A stretch of DNA of 64,000 bases from Solwaraspora sp. WMMD406 (GCF_029626025.1 NZ_JARUBF010000001.1:2232001-2296000), one strand, 5' to 3'; shown: positions 1 to 9,795, numbered from the stretch's first letter. Numbers and translations: made by a program. The notes: generated by a model not told the origin, from the sequence alone.

Positions 1-191
1 TCGCTGGGCCACGTTCGACACCTGTCCCTAGTGCCGCACAGGATGGGTAGCGTGCCGGGCGCTCACGCCATCTGGCGGGGTCGCGAATTTCGGTCGATAG
101 AACGATGTCGCGCGCCCGGTTCGCCGGACGCGCGGCGGTCTGCGCGACCCGTGAAGACCTCTGTGGATTGTGCCGAAAATCACTTCAGTGA
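1..191. other. left window edge, no gene seen
   Basis: This stretch follows the stop codon of the last conjugation gene. The short open frames here lack coding character and a ribosome binding site. The conjugative element probably continues to the left, since no left attachment site is present in the window. Confidence 0.5.
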
Positions 192-1244
192 TTACGGTCC
201 TACGCCTTTGCTGCGCATGAACGGAACCGGGTCAACGGCATTGCCACTCGTGGCGGGGTGGCCTTCGTGGATCTCGAAGTGTAAATGTGGTCCGGACGAG
301 TTTCCGGAGCTTCCGACGCGCCCGATTGGCTGACCGGCGATCACCGTTTGCCCGACAGTTACGGTCGGTTGCCGGACCATGTGGCAGTAGCGCGACACGA
401 TGTCGTCGGCGTGGCGGATTTCGGCGTACCAGCCGCACCCGCCGAGCCCGGGGTGGCCGTCGCTGTCGCACGGCATCGGGTCGCCGGTGGGTTCCCACGA
501 GTCGCCGTCGATGTTGCACAGGACGCGCGCCACGATGCCGCCGGACGCGGCGCGGATGGTGGTGTCTTTCGGGGCCGCGATGTCGACCCCGTCGTGGTCG
601 GGCCGGTCGGCGGTGCGGAAACCAGAACCGGCCGTACCTGGCACCGGGCTGGTCCACCCGGAGGCGCTGATCGGTGGGCCGTCGCACACGGGCAGCGTGC
701 CGCCGGTGTACGCGGCGACGATCTCGGTTGCCTGTGCCTCGTGGCGGGCGTAGGCGTCCGGATACGCCGACCGTTGCACCGCCTGTGCCGCGTCGGTGAG
801 CGGTAGCCGTTCCCACTCCGGCACGGCGAGGAGACGTTCGTAGAACGTCGCGGCGGCGTACTCGGGGTTCATGATCTGTTCCGGGGTGCCCCACCCTTGC
901 GACGGTCGCTGTTGGAACAGCCCCAACGAGTCGTGATCGTTGTCCGGGCCGAGGTGCCCGTGGTTGATCAACGAGGATTCCTGGAGAGCGGTGGCAACGG
1001 CGATCACCCAACCGCGCACCGGCACCCGCATCCGCTCACCCACAGCGACGATCACCGAGGCGTTATGGGCCTGCTCCGCCGACAACCCCGCCGGGACCGC
1101 CTCCGGTACGGTGACCGCCCCGGCGCAGCTACCCCCGCCCCCGCCACCACCGAACACGGACGAGACGACACCGGCCGTGGCCGAGGTGAGCAGCAGCAAC
1201 GCCACAGCGGCCCCGACCGCGACCCACAGGGCTACCCGTCCCAC
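192..1244 (-). CDS. M23 peptidase with transglycosylase-like domain, conjugation cell-wall hydrolase
   Basis: This 350-residue protein has an N-terminal membrane segment (about residues 4-30) ending in a glycine run. Next comes a lytic-transglycosylase-like region (about 50-180, with ATALQESSL and SLGLFQQRPSQGW), then a C-terminal LytM/M23 metallopeptidase domain (about 200-345). The M23 zinc ligands are visible as HDGVD and HLHFE. Proteins of this build open the peptidoglycan locally for a type IV secretion channel, like VirB1 or TcpG. It is the last gene of the conjugation operon and overlaps the upstream gene by 13 nt, so it is probably translationally coupled. The role comes from family and context. 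Confidence 0.88.
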   Translation of the reverse strand: MGRVALWVAVGAAVALLLLTSATAGVVSSVFGGGGGGGSCAGAVTVPEAVPAGLSAEQAHNASVIVAVGERMRVPVRGWVIAVATALQESSLINHGHLGPDNDHDSLGLFQQRPSQGWGTPEQIMNPEYAAATFYERLLAVPEWERLPLTDAAQAVQRSAYPDAYARHEAQATEIVAAYTGGTLPVCDGPPISASGWTSPVPGTAGSGFRTADRPDHDGVDIAAPKDTTIRAASGGIVARVLCNIDGDSWEPTGDPMPCDSDGHPGLGGCGWYAEIRHADDIVSRYCHMVRQPTVTVGQTVIAGQPIGRVGSSGNSSGPHLHFEIHEGHPATSGNAVDPVPFMRSKGVGP

Positions 1245-2131
1245 GACGCACCACCGTCTCCGCCCGGTGCGGGCAGGCCAGCCAGACGCACCCGGTCGGG
1301 ATGCCCCACGATGCGCCAGACCGGCCCCGCCGGACCGCCGGACGTCGCAGCATGGTCAGCGGCGGCGGTGGCCACGGTCACCCCGTCCGGCACCCCGGAC
1401 CGCCGGAAATGGGCGCGCAGGTTGGCCTCACGGACGGCGGTGGGCAGCCAGAACAGCACCGGGTACGCACGCCGAGGCGGTAGTGCGGCGTAGCCGGCGA
1501 GTTTGCCCGCCACCCGACCCACCGTCTCGCTACCGAGATCGACCTCGGCCCAGAACGGCACCGCCGAGCCGTTGTCGGACCACACACCGTGTCCGTCCGG
1601 GCGGACCAGGTTGCCGCACGCCTCGCGGCAGCGTGCCTCGTTCCACCATCGCGCCAACCCCGTCCCAGGGTGCACGCGGGCGTGTGCCGTGAGCGCGACG
1701 AAGAACCCGTTCACCGCGATTAGGTGCGCCAGTGTCGGGGACATGGCGAGTCGTCCGGTGGCGTCGCGCACAGCGGCCGGACGCGGCAGCGTCTCGCCGC
1801 GTCCGGCCGCGATGAGGGCCGCGCCGACCGGGCCGAGGGTCCACCTCCATGCTTGCGAGCCGGGCCGCTGGTAGTGGCGGAACCGGTCGAGGATGTCTCG
1901 GTCGTGGAGGGTGTTGAGCCGGTTGCGGGCACGGCCGACGGATCCGAAGGCGAGGTCGACGAGCTGGTCGGTGGTGAATGTCCGGTGTTGGTCGAGCAGG
2001 TCGAGCAGGAGCCGGTCTCGGGGGGTAAGCCGGCCGAGTTCGGCGGCAACAACGGACGCCGTGAGGCGGGAGCTGCCGTTGGCTGGTGTGCGGGTAGGAG
2101 GGATATCTCTTATCAGTCGGTTCCGGTCCAC
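1232..2131 (-). CDS. replication-relaxation family protein
   Basis: This 299-residue protein resembles the replication-relaxation family of actinobacterial and Firmicute mobile elements. It has an N-terminal winged-helix-like segment (about residues 35-95: LTPRDRLLLDLLDQH, then TTDQLVDLAFG). A central region follows with conserved aromatic and acidic positions (ARWWNEARCRE, PFWAEVDLGSET, YPVLFWLP). Members accompany relaxase or coupling-protein genes and are thought to bind element DNA; the precise activity is unknown. It overlaps the coupling ATPase by 19 nt and the M23 gene by 13 nt. No relaxase motif is visible, and no other relaxase occurs in the window. Confidence 0.75.
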   Translation of the reverse strand: MDRNRLIRDIPPTRTPANGSSRLTASVVAAELGRLTPRDRLLLDLLDQHRTFTTDQLVDLAFGSVGRARNRLNTLHDRDILDRFRHYQRPGSQAWRWTLGPVGAALIAAGRGETLPRPAAVRDATGRLAMSPTLAHLIAVNGFFVALTAHARVHPGTGLARWWNEARCREACGNLVRPDGHGVWSDNGSAVPFWAEVDLGSETVGRVAGKLAGYAALPPRRAYPVLFWLPTAVREANLRAHFRRSGVPDGVTVATAAADHAATSGGPAGPVWRIVGHPDRVRLAGLPAPGGDGGASWDG

Positions 2132-3711
2132 AGGTCCTCCTCACCGCCGTCCACGTGCGCGTATGACGTGTTCAAGGGGGCGTGTTCACCCGGCTGTTCG
2201 TGGTCGTTGCGTTCCTCGTTGGATCGCTTGTCAGAACTCTCGTTAGACCGCTCGCCCTGAACAGCAAAGGTGTTGCGGCCCACCAGGTCAGCAGCAGCGG
2301 TGCCGACCGGGGCAGACGACTCGGCGACCGCTGGGGCGGTGGCGGCTTCGCTGAACAACTGCCTCCGCCGTGCAACCGGCAGGCCGGTGTGGTCTCGGGC
2401 GGCGCGGCGCAACTCGCCGGCGCGCCCGGCGATGGCTGGTGGTGGAGGTTCGGTGTCGGCGGTGACCGGTGGGACGATCCGTCCGCCCGCGACCGGGCGC
2501 AGGACGACCTCGTAGCCGCCGAGGCGGATCAGGTCACCGTCGTCGAGGTACGGGCGTAGGTGCCGGGCTTGGTCGATGGCGTCGCGGGGTGCGAGGGCGA
2601 AGTACACCTTGTTACGGGCGTTGGCGTCGATCGCCTCCACCATGTCCCCGGACAGCTGGCCCAGGTACTGATGGGCGAGGACGAACGAGGTGTGCAGGCC
2701 ACGGGCCTCGGCGAGGGCGTCATCGATTCCGATGGGCAGATGTAGGAAGTTGTGGCATTCGTCCAACACGATCATCGCGTCGGGGCGGTCGTCCTCGGGG
2801 ATGCGGGCGCGGGCGGTGGTGGCCTGCCACAGCCCCGCGAGCAGCAGCGAGCCGACGAGGCGGGTGCCGTCCTCACCGAGGACTCCCTTGGGCAGCCGGG
2901 CGAGCAGGACGCCGCCGTCGAGAATGTCGGCGAAGGAGAACGTGGTGGCCGGCACACCGAACAGGCTGTTCGCCATGGGGTGCGCCAGCACGAGGCGCAG
3001 CCGGGACAGCAGCGGGGCGACGAGGCCGGAGCGTTGAGTGGCGGGCAGCTCGTTGAACCCTTCCCAGAACTCGCCGAGGGTGTTGCCTTCCCACGCGTTC
3101 AGCTTGCTGGTTGCCGTGTTGACCCTGCTGGTCCTCCACTTCGAGTCGGACAGCAGCCGCGGTAGTTGGGCGAGGGTGGCGCCTTCGACATGGGCGAGGG
3201 TGAGCAGGCCGTGGTAGCAGATGTCGGCGGTGCGATGGCCCCACCAGCGGGACCACACCTTCGCCATCACCGCTGTGAGATTCGCGGCGACGTCATGCGG
3301 GCTACCGCCGTGCACGGCCGGGTCGAGCAGGTTGATCGCCGGTGGCGCGGTGTGTTCGTCCGGGTCGATGAGGACCAGCCGGTCACCACAGTCCTTCGGT
3401 AGCCGGGCGAGTAGGTCTCGGATGAGGTCGCCCTTGGCCGGGTCAAACGCGGCCACCCCACGTCCGGCGGCCACGTCGTCGAGGATCATCCGCATCAGCA
3501 GGGTGGTCTTGCCCGTGCCGGTCGGTCCGAGCGCGTGCAGGTGATAGCGGCAGTCGGTCAGGGAGATCCCGACCCGCATCGCTGGTCCGGCGTTGGCGAC
3601 ACCGATGACCTTGCCTCCCAGGCCGTGCCGATCCTCGACGGGCACCAGGTTCAGCCGGCGGTTTTCTAGGTGGGAGGTGGTGGCCTGTGCCTTGGTGTTG
3701 GTCTTGTTCAT
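2113..3711 (-). CDS. type IV coupling ATPase (VirD4/TraG/TcpA-like)
   Basis: This 532-residue cytoplasmic P-loop ATPase has Walker A GPTGTGKTTLL near residue 45 and a Walker B-type VLDECHNF near residue 320. It has the AHQYLGQL segment typical of VirD4/TraG-type coupling proteins. It should dock the DNA substrate at the secretion channel and energise transfer. No N-terminal membrane anchor is seen; the membrane protein encoded just upstream may provide it. The ATG at 3711 has GGAG 8 nt upstream and overlaps the preceding stop by 4 nt (ATGA). The C-terminal 100 residues are hydrophilic and probably a substrate or relaxase docking tail. Confidence 0.88.
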   Translation of the reverse strand: MNKTNTKAQATTSHLENRRLNLVPVEDRHGLGGKVIGVANAGPAMRVGISLTDCRYHLHALGPTGTGKTTLLMRMILDDVAAGRGVAAFDPAKGDLIRDLLARLPKDCGDRLVLIDPDEHTAPPAINLLDPAVHGGSPHDVAANLTAVMAKVWSRWWGHRTADICYHGLLTLAHVEGATLAQLPRLLSDSKWRTSRVNTATSKLNAWEGNTLGEFWEGFNELPATQRSGLVAPLLSRLRLVLAHPMANSLFGVPATTFSFADILDGGVLLARLPKGVLGEDGTRLVGSLLLAGLWQATTARARIPEDDRPDAMIVLDECHNFLHLPIGIDDALAEARGLHTSFVLAHQYLGQLSGDMVEAIDANARNKVYFALAPRDAIDQARHLRPYLDDGDLIRLGGYEVVLRPVAGGRIVPPVTADTEPPPPAIAGRAGELRRAARDHTGLPVARRRQLFSEAATAPAVAESSAPVGTAAADLVGRNTFAVQGERSNESSDKRSNEERNDHEQPGEHAPLNTSYAHVDGGEEDLWTGTD

Positions 3712-5063
3712 GGGGTGCTCCAGGCGGTTGGCGGTTCGTCGTCTTTGGCCGCACCGGGCTCTGCTTGCGCCGTCGGACGATGGTTCGTGTTCCGCTCAGT
3801 GGTCCGGAAGATGTCGCGGGTCGCGGCGCGGCGACGGGACGCCGCGCCGGGCAGTCCGTAGGCGGCCGGCTCGGCGGGCAGCCCGGCGAGGGCGGCGGCT
3901 TCCGTCACGGAGACGACGCTCATCCGGGTCTCGGGCACCCACCGGTCGGCTGCCGCGACGGCTCCACGCCGGAGCCGGCGGCGGGTGAAGTGCGCCGACA
4001 GCAGCCCGAACCCGGAGCTGACATCAGCGGCGGCAGCGCGAGCGGCAGGCGTGGTGGGGCCGGTGGCGACCGCGTGTACGGCGACGAGCAGGTGAGGTGC
4101 GTCGGCGTACTTCGCTCGCGCCCGCCGGGCCAGCTCGGCGGTGTACGGGTCGCTCGGATTGGCGCGTCGCCTCGGGGCCGACGGGCCGGGCGTGAAGATG
4201 TCCAGGACGCCGATGATCAGCGCGCGTAGCCCGTCGGCGAGCAGGCCAGCGACGCGGGAGACACCTCGGGGGCGGTGGACGCGCTGCGGGTTGGTCATCG
4301 CCCGACGCAGCAGCCGCAGCCGGTGAGCCGGTGCCCGGCCGAGGTGGACCTGCAGGAGCGCGCCGCCGGTGCGCCCGGCTGAAGCGAGCCCGCCGTAGAC
4401 GGCTCGCAGCCGGTCTTCCTCCGGGGCGCCCGCGTCGGTGCCTCGGCGCGTTGGCGGAGATGGGTCTTCGACCAGGGGCAGCCATTCCGGCTGCGTCGGC
4501 CAGACCGCGAGGGCGGCGACCGCCCCGGACATCGGGACGGCGGGTGGACGGGCCTGTTCGGTCCTCACGCCGGGCCAGCCGCGTTGCAGCAGCCGCACGA
4601 CGGCGGTCGGGTTGACCCCGGGTGGCAGCCACAGCCCGCAGCGCATCCCCTCCGGGTCGGCAGCGACTTCCCAGATGAGCCGGGCCGGGCGCGGCGCCCA
4701 CCGGCGCGGCGCGGGCAACACCGTGGCGAGTAGCCGCCACAGGCCGATCGTCGCGGCCGGCGTAGCGGTCACCGGTGGAGTGATCTCCAACCACCGTGCT
4801 CCGGTGGCGTGCCGCCGCCAGACGCGCCGCCGCCACACCGCCCACAGAACTCGGATGGCGATGAGCACCGCCACAGCGGTCAGGAGCAGCGGCCACCGGT
4901 CGCGGACGAGACGCCACACGGCAGCGGTGGCGTCGCCGCCCCACGAACCGCACAGCAGCTCACCGACAACGGAGCCGGGCACGCCGCCCTGACCAGGCAC
5001 ACACCCGGCAGGCTCCAGGGGCGGCGACGGCGGGGATGCGGACAGGACAGGTACGGGAAGCAT
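3708..5063 (-). CDS. conjugation membrane protein of unknown function
   Basis: This 451-residue protein has one clear transmembrane helix (about residues 52-75, WPLLLTAVAVLIAIRVLWAVW) followed by an arginine-rich juxtamembrane stretch. A large cytoplasmic domain follows, with a second weakly hydrophobic patch (DGLRALIIGVLDIF). I recognise no catalytic motif. Its fixed place between the VirB4 and coupling-protein genes, with a 4-nt overlap to the latter, suggests a structural partner such as a membrane anchor for the soluble coupling ATPase. The ATG is preceded by GGAG at good spacing. Similar genes recur in actinobacterial conjugation modules under varying names. Confidence 0.7.
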   Translation of the reverse strand: MLPVPVLSASPPSPPLEPAGCVPGQGGVPGSVVGELLCGSWGGDATAAVWRLVRDRWPLLLTAVAVLIAIRVLWAVWRRRVWRRHATGARWLEITPPVTATPAATIGLWRLLATVLPAPRRWAPRPARLIWEVAADPEGMRCGLWLPPGVNPTAVVRLLQRGWPGVRTEQARPPAVPMSGAVAALAVWPTQPEWLPLVEDPSPPTRRGTDAGAPEEDRLRAVYGGLASAGRTGGALLQVHLGRAPAHRLRLLRRAMTNPQRVHRPRGVSRVAGLLADGLRALIIGVLDIFTPGPSAPRRRANPSDPYTAELARRARAKYADAPHLLVAVHAVATGPTTPAARAAAADVSSGFGLLSAHFTRRRLRRGAVAAADRWVPETRMSVVSVTEAAALAGLPAEPAAYGLPGAASRRRAATRDIFRTTERNTNHRPTAQAEPGAAKDDEPPTAWSTP

Positions 5064-5093
5064 CGAGGACTCCGATCGGCGGACGGAAGATAC

Positions 5094-6887
5094 TCAGCGG
5101 CGACGGGCCGTTGCGCCGGTGACCGGGCCTGTGACGATCAACTCGTGCTCGGTGGCGGAGGCGTGGCTGTGGAATGCCACCCGCGCCGACCCAGCCGTGA
5201 GCAGGGCATCTCCGCGCTGGCAAGACAGCAGGAATGCCCGTTCGCCGTCGGTGAGGCCGAACGCCTCGGCCACGGCGTCGATCGCCTGCGGCGCCTGTCG
5301 CAGCAGCACCTGGGTGGCGGCGTTGGAGACGACGGCGCGGCCGGTCTTGGTGGCCAGAACGTCAGCGGCGTCCTGGGTCACGACGGTCAGGCCGACCCCG
5401 TACTTGCGGGCGGACTTGGCCAGGGTTTCCAGGAACACACCGCCGCGTCCGCCGGACAGCAGCTTCCACGCCTCGTCGACCAGCACCATCCGCAGCATGT
5501 CCGGGCCGGCTCCGTAGGCGGTCGCGCCGCGTACGGTGCGCCAGATCGTGTCCAGAGTGAGCAGGGTGCCGACCGGGTGTAGCTGTTCGGGAAGATCCTT
5601 GATGGCGAACACCACCAGGTGCCCCTGCGCGAGCGTGGTGGTCGGTCCGTCGAACAGGCCCTTCATGCTGCCGGCGATGTAGGGGTGCAGGCGGGCGGCG
5701 ACTCGACGGCCGGCGTCGTCGGTGTCCTCAAGGGCTGCTGTCACGTCAGCGAGCAGCGGTGCCGGGCGTCGCCAGGTGCGCGGGTCGGTGGTGATGCCCT
5801 TGGCCCGGTACGCGGCGAGCACCGCCACGTCGAGGGACCGGGCTTCGTCGCCGGGCAAGGGCGCGCTGGCGGCGGTGTCCCCGCTGCCCATGACCGTCAC
5901 GAGTGTGTGCATGAACCGTGCCCGGTCGTTGAGGGCGTCGTCGTCGCCGGGCGGCAGGTCGAGGGGGTTGATCTTCACCCCTGGCGTGCCGAGGCGGATG
6001 ACGGTGCCGCCGACGGCGTCGGCCAGCCGCAGGTATTCGTCTTCGGGGTCGATGACGAACGCCTCCACGCCGAGGCACAGGTTGCGCAGCAGGTCAAGCT
6101 TGGCCAGGTAGGACTTGCCTTCCCCGGAGCGGGCGAGGATGACGGCGTTGTAGTTGGACTGCGCCCACCGGTCCCAGACGACCACGCCGGCCGAGTGCAG
6201 GTTCAGCCCGAACAACACGCCCATGCCGCTGTCGGCGGCGGTGTCGGGCAGGTCCGGTGACGTGAACGGAAACGCGGCGGCGAGGGCGTCGGTGTCGAAG
6301 ACCCGTTTCATCCCGAGGGCGTCGAACGCCAGAGGAAGGCCGCTGACCCAGCCCTGCAACTGCCGCCAGGTCACCGGCGCGGTGTCCAACAGCAGCGACG
6401 CGGCCAAGGATCGCACCTCGGCCACCCGGTCAGCCAACTCGTCCGGGCTGGTGCCGTGGACGGTCAGATACAGGCTCAGGCGGAACAACCTCGCTTCGCC
6501 TCGGGCGACACGGCCGGCCAACTCGGCGGCGTCGGCCGCGGCGGCATCCAGCTCCGGATCGTCCAGGCGGCCCCTGGCCGCGTCCTGCCGGCGGGAGGAC
6601 TCGAACCGGCCGCGCTGTTTACGCAGCCGCTGTGAGGCCACCGCCGGCGCGACGGGCTCGATGTGGAACGCGGCGTCGACCAGCCCCGGGTAGGCCAGGA
6701 TCGGCTCGGCCCACCCCGGGCCGACCGCGGCCGGATAGCCCACGACAGCCAGTGTGGCGCTGTAGCCGTTCCCGACCCGCACGTGTCGGCCGTCGACCTC
6801 GACGGCGTCCGGTGAGCCGGGCAGGATCACGGCCGATTCAGGCACAGCGGGCCACCGCTTCGGCCGTAGCGCCGAAAACAGGCTCAC
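5094..6887 (-). CDS. VirB4/TraC-type conjugation ATPase
   Basis: This 597-residue ATPase powers assembly of the secretion channel. The N-terminal half (to about 225) matches the CagE/TrbE/VirB domain. Walker A is ARSGEGKSYLAKL (about residues 255-268), an acidic motif FVIDPEDEYLRL follows, and Walker B is VLVDEAWKLL near 470. The C-terminal VVTQDAADVL segment is typical of VirB4. Translation starts at GTG and overlaps the PrgI stop by 4 nt. The sequence before the GTG (GAGGTGATCAGCG) is repeated before the PrgI start. Confidence 0.92.
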   Translation of the reverse strand: MSLFSALRPKRWPAVPESAVILPGSPDAVEVDGRHVRVGNGYSATLAVVGYPAAVGPGWAEPILAYPGLVDAAFHIEPVAPAVASQRLRKQRGRFESSRRQDAARGRLDDPELDAAAADAAELAGRVARGEARLFRLSLYLTVHGTSPDELADRVAEVRSLAASLLLDTAPVTWRQLQGWVSGLPLAFDALGMKRVFDTDALAAAFPFTSPDLPDTAADSGMGVLFGLNLHSAGVVVWDRWAQSNYNAVILARSGEGKSYLAKLDLLRNLCLGVEAFVIDPEDEYLRLADAVGGTVIRLGTPGVKINPLDLPPGDDDALNDRARFMHTLVTVMGSGDTAASAPLPGDEARSLDVAVLAAYRAKGITTDPRTWRRPAPLLADVTAALEDTDDAGRRVAARLHPYIAGSMKGLFDGPTTTLAQGHLVVFAIKDLPEQLHPVGTLLTLDTIWRTVRGATAYGAGPDMLRMVLVDEAWKLLSGGRGGVFLETLAKSARKYGVGLTVVTQDAADVLATKTGRAVVSNAATQVLLRQAPQAIDAVAEAFGLTDGERAFLLSCQRGDALLTAGSARVAFHSHASATEHELIVTGPVTGATARRR

Positions 6888-7810
6888 CGCTGATCACCTC
6901 CGTCAGATGGGGCGTTGGACACGAGGGTTGGGGCGGCGGGGTCGAGACTGGCCGCGATCCGCACCGCCGCGTCCGGTCCGTCGAGGACCCGGGCGGGAAC
7001 CTCGCAACCGGCGAGAGCACGAGCAGCCTCGGCCGCTGCGTGGGCGGCGTGGTGCGCGCCGCGTCGACTCCGTACCGCGACGGAGATCTGCCGGTGCAGC
7101 AACTCACGCCGCGCGGCCAGGTCGTCCAAAAACCGGACGTGGGCGTTGGCGGCGTCCTCCAACGCGGGATGCGGCAGCCCTGGCGCGGCGGCGAGAAACC
7201 GGTCAGCGAGGTAGGTCAGATCGACCCGCTGCGCCCGCACCACGATCTGCACCGGGCCGTCGAGGCTGTGCAGCCACCGCGCGAACCCAGCCACCAGACC
7301 GTTCTGCTCGCTCGCGGTACGCAACCCGAACGCCACCGTCGAAGCGGCGACCAGGCCCGTGGTGCCGTCCGAACCGAGATCGATCAGCCCGTCACCGGTG
7401 ATGCCCTTCGCGGGCAGCCGCAGCGGTGCGGGCAGCGGTAGCCGGTCACCCGGCCCGGCGGTGGTGGAAATCCACGCCGGGGCCGGGATGACCGGTCCGT
7501 CTGCCGGTACGAGCCGACGGAGACTACGGCGGTGCCGTAGCGCCGCGAGGACCCAGGCGTCGAGGCTGATGCCGTCCCGGCGGCCGACCGCGAGGAGGAA
7601 CGCCCCGGCCGCGACCGGGATCGCACCCGCGAGGAACACCAGCGGATGCACCACCGTGGCCACCGCCGTCCACGCCGCGTACAACAGCAGACCCGCGACA
7701 GCCAGGATCATCAACTGCCGTCCCGACATGCCGAACGCGATCCGATCAGCCTGCTCGATGTCTGCGGGAACCCGCGCCCGCATCGGGGCTTCGTCGCTGC
7801 GGCGACTCAT
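6884..7810 (-). CDS. PrgI / SCO6880-like conjugation membrane protein
   Basis: This 308-residue protein has the PrgI-type start: a short basic and acidic stretch (ARVPADIEQADRIAFGMSG), then two adjacent membrane helices (about residues 30-75). A long cytoplasmic domain follows, which matches actinobacterial SCO6880-type proteins. It corresponds to the VirB3-like position directly before VirB4. It overlaps both neighbours by 4 nt. The start ATG is preceded by GAGAGGTGATCAGCG. Its likely role is as an inner-membrane component docking the VirB4 ATPase. Confidence 0.8.
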   Translation of the reverse strand: MSRRSDEAPMRARVPADIEQADRIAFGMSGRQLMILAVAGLLLYAAWTAVATVVHPLVFLAGAIPVAAGAFLLAVGRRDGISLDAWVLAALRHRRSLRRLVPADGPVIPAPAWISTTAGPGDRLPLPAPLRLPAKGITGDGLIDLGSDGTTGLVAASTVAFGLRTASEQNGLVAGFARWLHSLDGPVQIVVRAQRVDLTYLADRFLAAAPGLPHPALEDAANAHVRFLDDLAARRELLHRQISVAVRSRRGAHHAAHAAAEAARALAGCEVPARVLDGPDAAVRIAASLDPAAPTLVSNAPSDGGDQR

Positions 7811-9795
7811 CGCTGATCACCTCTCGGATCCGGGGACGGACGCCGCACCGGAGCGGACGACCGAGACGGCGCGGACGGGGACGGCCTGGTACCGGCTGCG
7901 GTCGGACCCGCCGAGGTCGCCCCGTCCGGCGGGGACGGGCGCGGCGGCGGGGTCAGGGTCGCCGTCTGCCGTCCGTCCGGGGAAGGCGGTACGGACGCCG
8001 GTGGACGGGTCCGGGGTGTGCTGGTGGCTGGTGCCCGCCGGGCGGCGGCCGGGCTGCCGGTGCTGGAGGAGGCTTGCCCGGTCGGTGTGGCTCGCCGGGC
8101 TGCCGTAGGTCGTGTTGCCGGAGTCGAGGCGCGTCGTGTCTCGTCGGCCGCTGATGTGGTCGGAGCTGCCGAGAACACCGGCGTGACCGGGGCAGGTGGC
8201 CGGCGCGGCGCGCTCTGCCGTGCTGGCGCGGCCGAGAACGTCACCGCTGGCACCGCGCCGGCCGGTGCTGGTCTCGGGGCTGTCGTCGTGGCGTCGCTGA
8301 AGGCGACCCGCGCCGGGGGCGCGATCGGGGACGGCGGACTTGGGTGGGGCGTGGTCGGGTGGGAGAAGTGCGCGGCTGGGACGCCGCCGGGCGGCGCCGG
8401 TGGTGGAGTGGACCGGGCCGCCGGGTGGCTGAAGTTCGGGGCGGTGTTCGTCCCGGACGGTGCGGGCATCGGCGTATGGACGGCCGGGGCGTGGCTGAAG
8501 GCCACCGGTCCCGGCGGGGACGGCGGGACGGGAGCCGTCCCCGGACGGGGCGGTCGAGGTGGACGGGGCGGACGTGGACCGCCGGGCGATGGACGGGGAC
8601 CGGACGGCCGAGGCGCTGCCGGACGGCCAGCGGTCCGGCCGGCGCTCGCGCCGCCCAGGACACCGGCCGCCGCCCCGATCGTCTTGACCATCACGAAGGC
8701 ATGGACGAGCTGACCGATCAGACCCCGACCGTTTGGTCGCAGGGGGCCGAGGACGAACTGCCGCATCCAGCCCGGCAGCTTGATCAACAGCCACAGCATC
8801 GTCAGACACACCACGACCCCGAGAAGCCCTTGCCCGGTCGCCGGTACGCCCACCAGGGTCGGCCCGGCGGGAGTCAGAAACACCTTCACGGCGGCCATGA
8901 CGACGATGGCCTGACCGAGTTGCAGACCGAGGCAGGCCAGGACGCAGCGCCACCACAAATGGGCCACGCCCTCGGTGAGCGGGCTGGCGTGGCAGATCAA
9001 CGCCGCCGGGGCGACCCCAAACAGGATGACCAGCGCCGCCAACCGCAGCACGAACGTGAACTCCAAAACTAGGCACATCACGATCACCGCCATGGCCAGC
9101 AAGGCCATCAGGAACCCGCTGCCTTGCAGAGTGTTGTCCACAATCTGCCGGATCGCCGTCGCGGCGCTCGGCCCGTCGATCGTGTTACCGGCGATAGCAA
9201 CCGTGAGCGCGTTGGTCAACGCGATGGCCTTCTGGCCGATGATCAGACTGCAATTTGCGAGGACCACGCCGACGGCGATGCGGGGCACCACCTGCTTGAG
9301 TCCGTACTGGGTCTGCAGGGTCTCCCTCGCGGTGACCAGGAACCCGCCGACGACGACGAACAGCACGACGACGCCGTTGGCGACGATCAGGCTGGTCGTC
9401 CAGATCGCCCGCACGTGCTCGTTGGCGGTGAGGTCCGGGGTGGACAGCCACGACGCGCCGAGGGCTTCCATCACCGGCTGCAGCGCCTGCTCGGCGGCCC
9501 ACACGACCAGGTCAACGATCGCCCTGCGGGTCTGGCCCCCGATATCGTACCAGGCCGGCTCGTCATCGACCTCCAGTGACGGCTGTCCAGTAGTCGGGGC
9601 GGGACCGGGCGTGGATTCGGGATCGGGATTTGGCACGTCCGGTGGCGCTGTGGAAGTGCCGGGTGGGCCGGGTGCCGGGCTCGGCTGAGCGTGCGCCGGC
9701 CCGGCGAAGGCCAGCCCTCCAAGGAGCACGACGCCGAGCAGTAGCAACGCCACCCGCTGAGCAACGGGATGAGGTCGAATCGAGAAGGTGATCAT
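7807..9795 (-). CDS. TrbL/VirB6-like polytopic channel protein with Pro-rich tail
   Basis: The chosen ATG at 9795 overlaps the pilin stop (TGATG) and gives 662 residues; a GTG at 9807 is an alternative. A signal peptide-like N terminus ends in AHA. A lumenal segment and about six membrane helices (roughly residues 110-370) follow, as in TrbL/VirB6 channel proteins. The last 280 or so residues are Pro/Ala/Ser/Thr-rich and disordered. They contain a loose repeat built on FSHA, FSHP, FSDA and FSAA spaced by proline-rich linkers. The fold and role are inferred from topology and operon position. Confidence 0.82.
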   Translation of the reverse strand: MITFSIRPHPVAQRVALLLLGVVLLGGLAFAGPAHAQPSPAPGPPGTSTAPPDVPNPDPESTPGPAPTTGQPSLEVDDEPAWYDIGGQTRRAIVDLVVWAAEQALQPVMEALGASWLSTPDLTANEHVRAIWTTSLIVANGVVVLFVVVGGFLVTARETLQTQYGLKQVVPRIAVGVVLANCSLIIGQKAIALTNALTVAIAGNTIDGPSAATAIRQIVDNTLQGSGFLMALLAMAVIVMCLVLEFTFVLRLAALVILFGVAPAALICHASPLTEGVAHLWWRCVLACLGLQLGQAIVVMAAVKVFLTPAGPTLVGVPATGQGLLGVVVCLTMLWLLIKLPGWMRQFVLGPLRPNGRGLIGQLVHAFVMVKTIGAAAGVLGGASAGRTAGRPAAPRPSGPRPSPGGPRPPRPPRPPRPGTAPVPPSPPGPVAFSHAPAVHTPMPAPSGTNTAPNFSHPAARSTPPPAPPGGVPAAHFSHPTTPHPSPPSPIAPPARVAFSDATTTAPRPAPAGAVPAVTFSAAPARQSAPRRPPAPVTPVFSAAPTTSAADETRRASTPATRPTAARRATPTGQASSSTGSPAAARRAPATSTPRTRPPASVPPSPDGRQTATLTPPPRPSPPDGATSAGPTAAGTRPSPSAPSRSSAPVRRPSPDPRGDQR

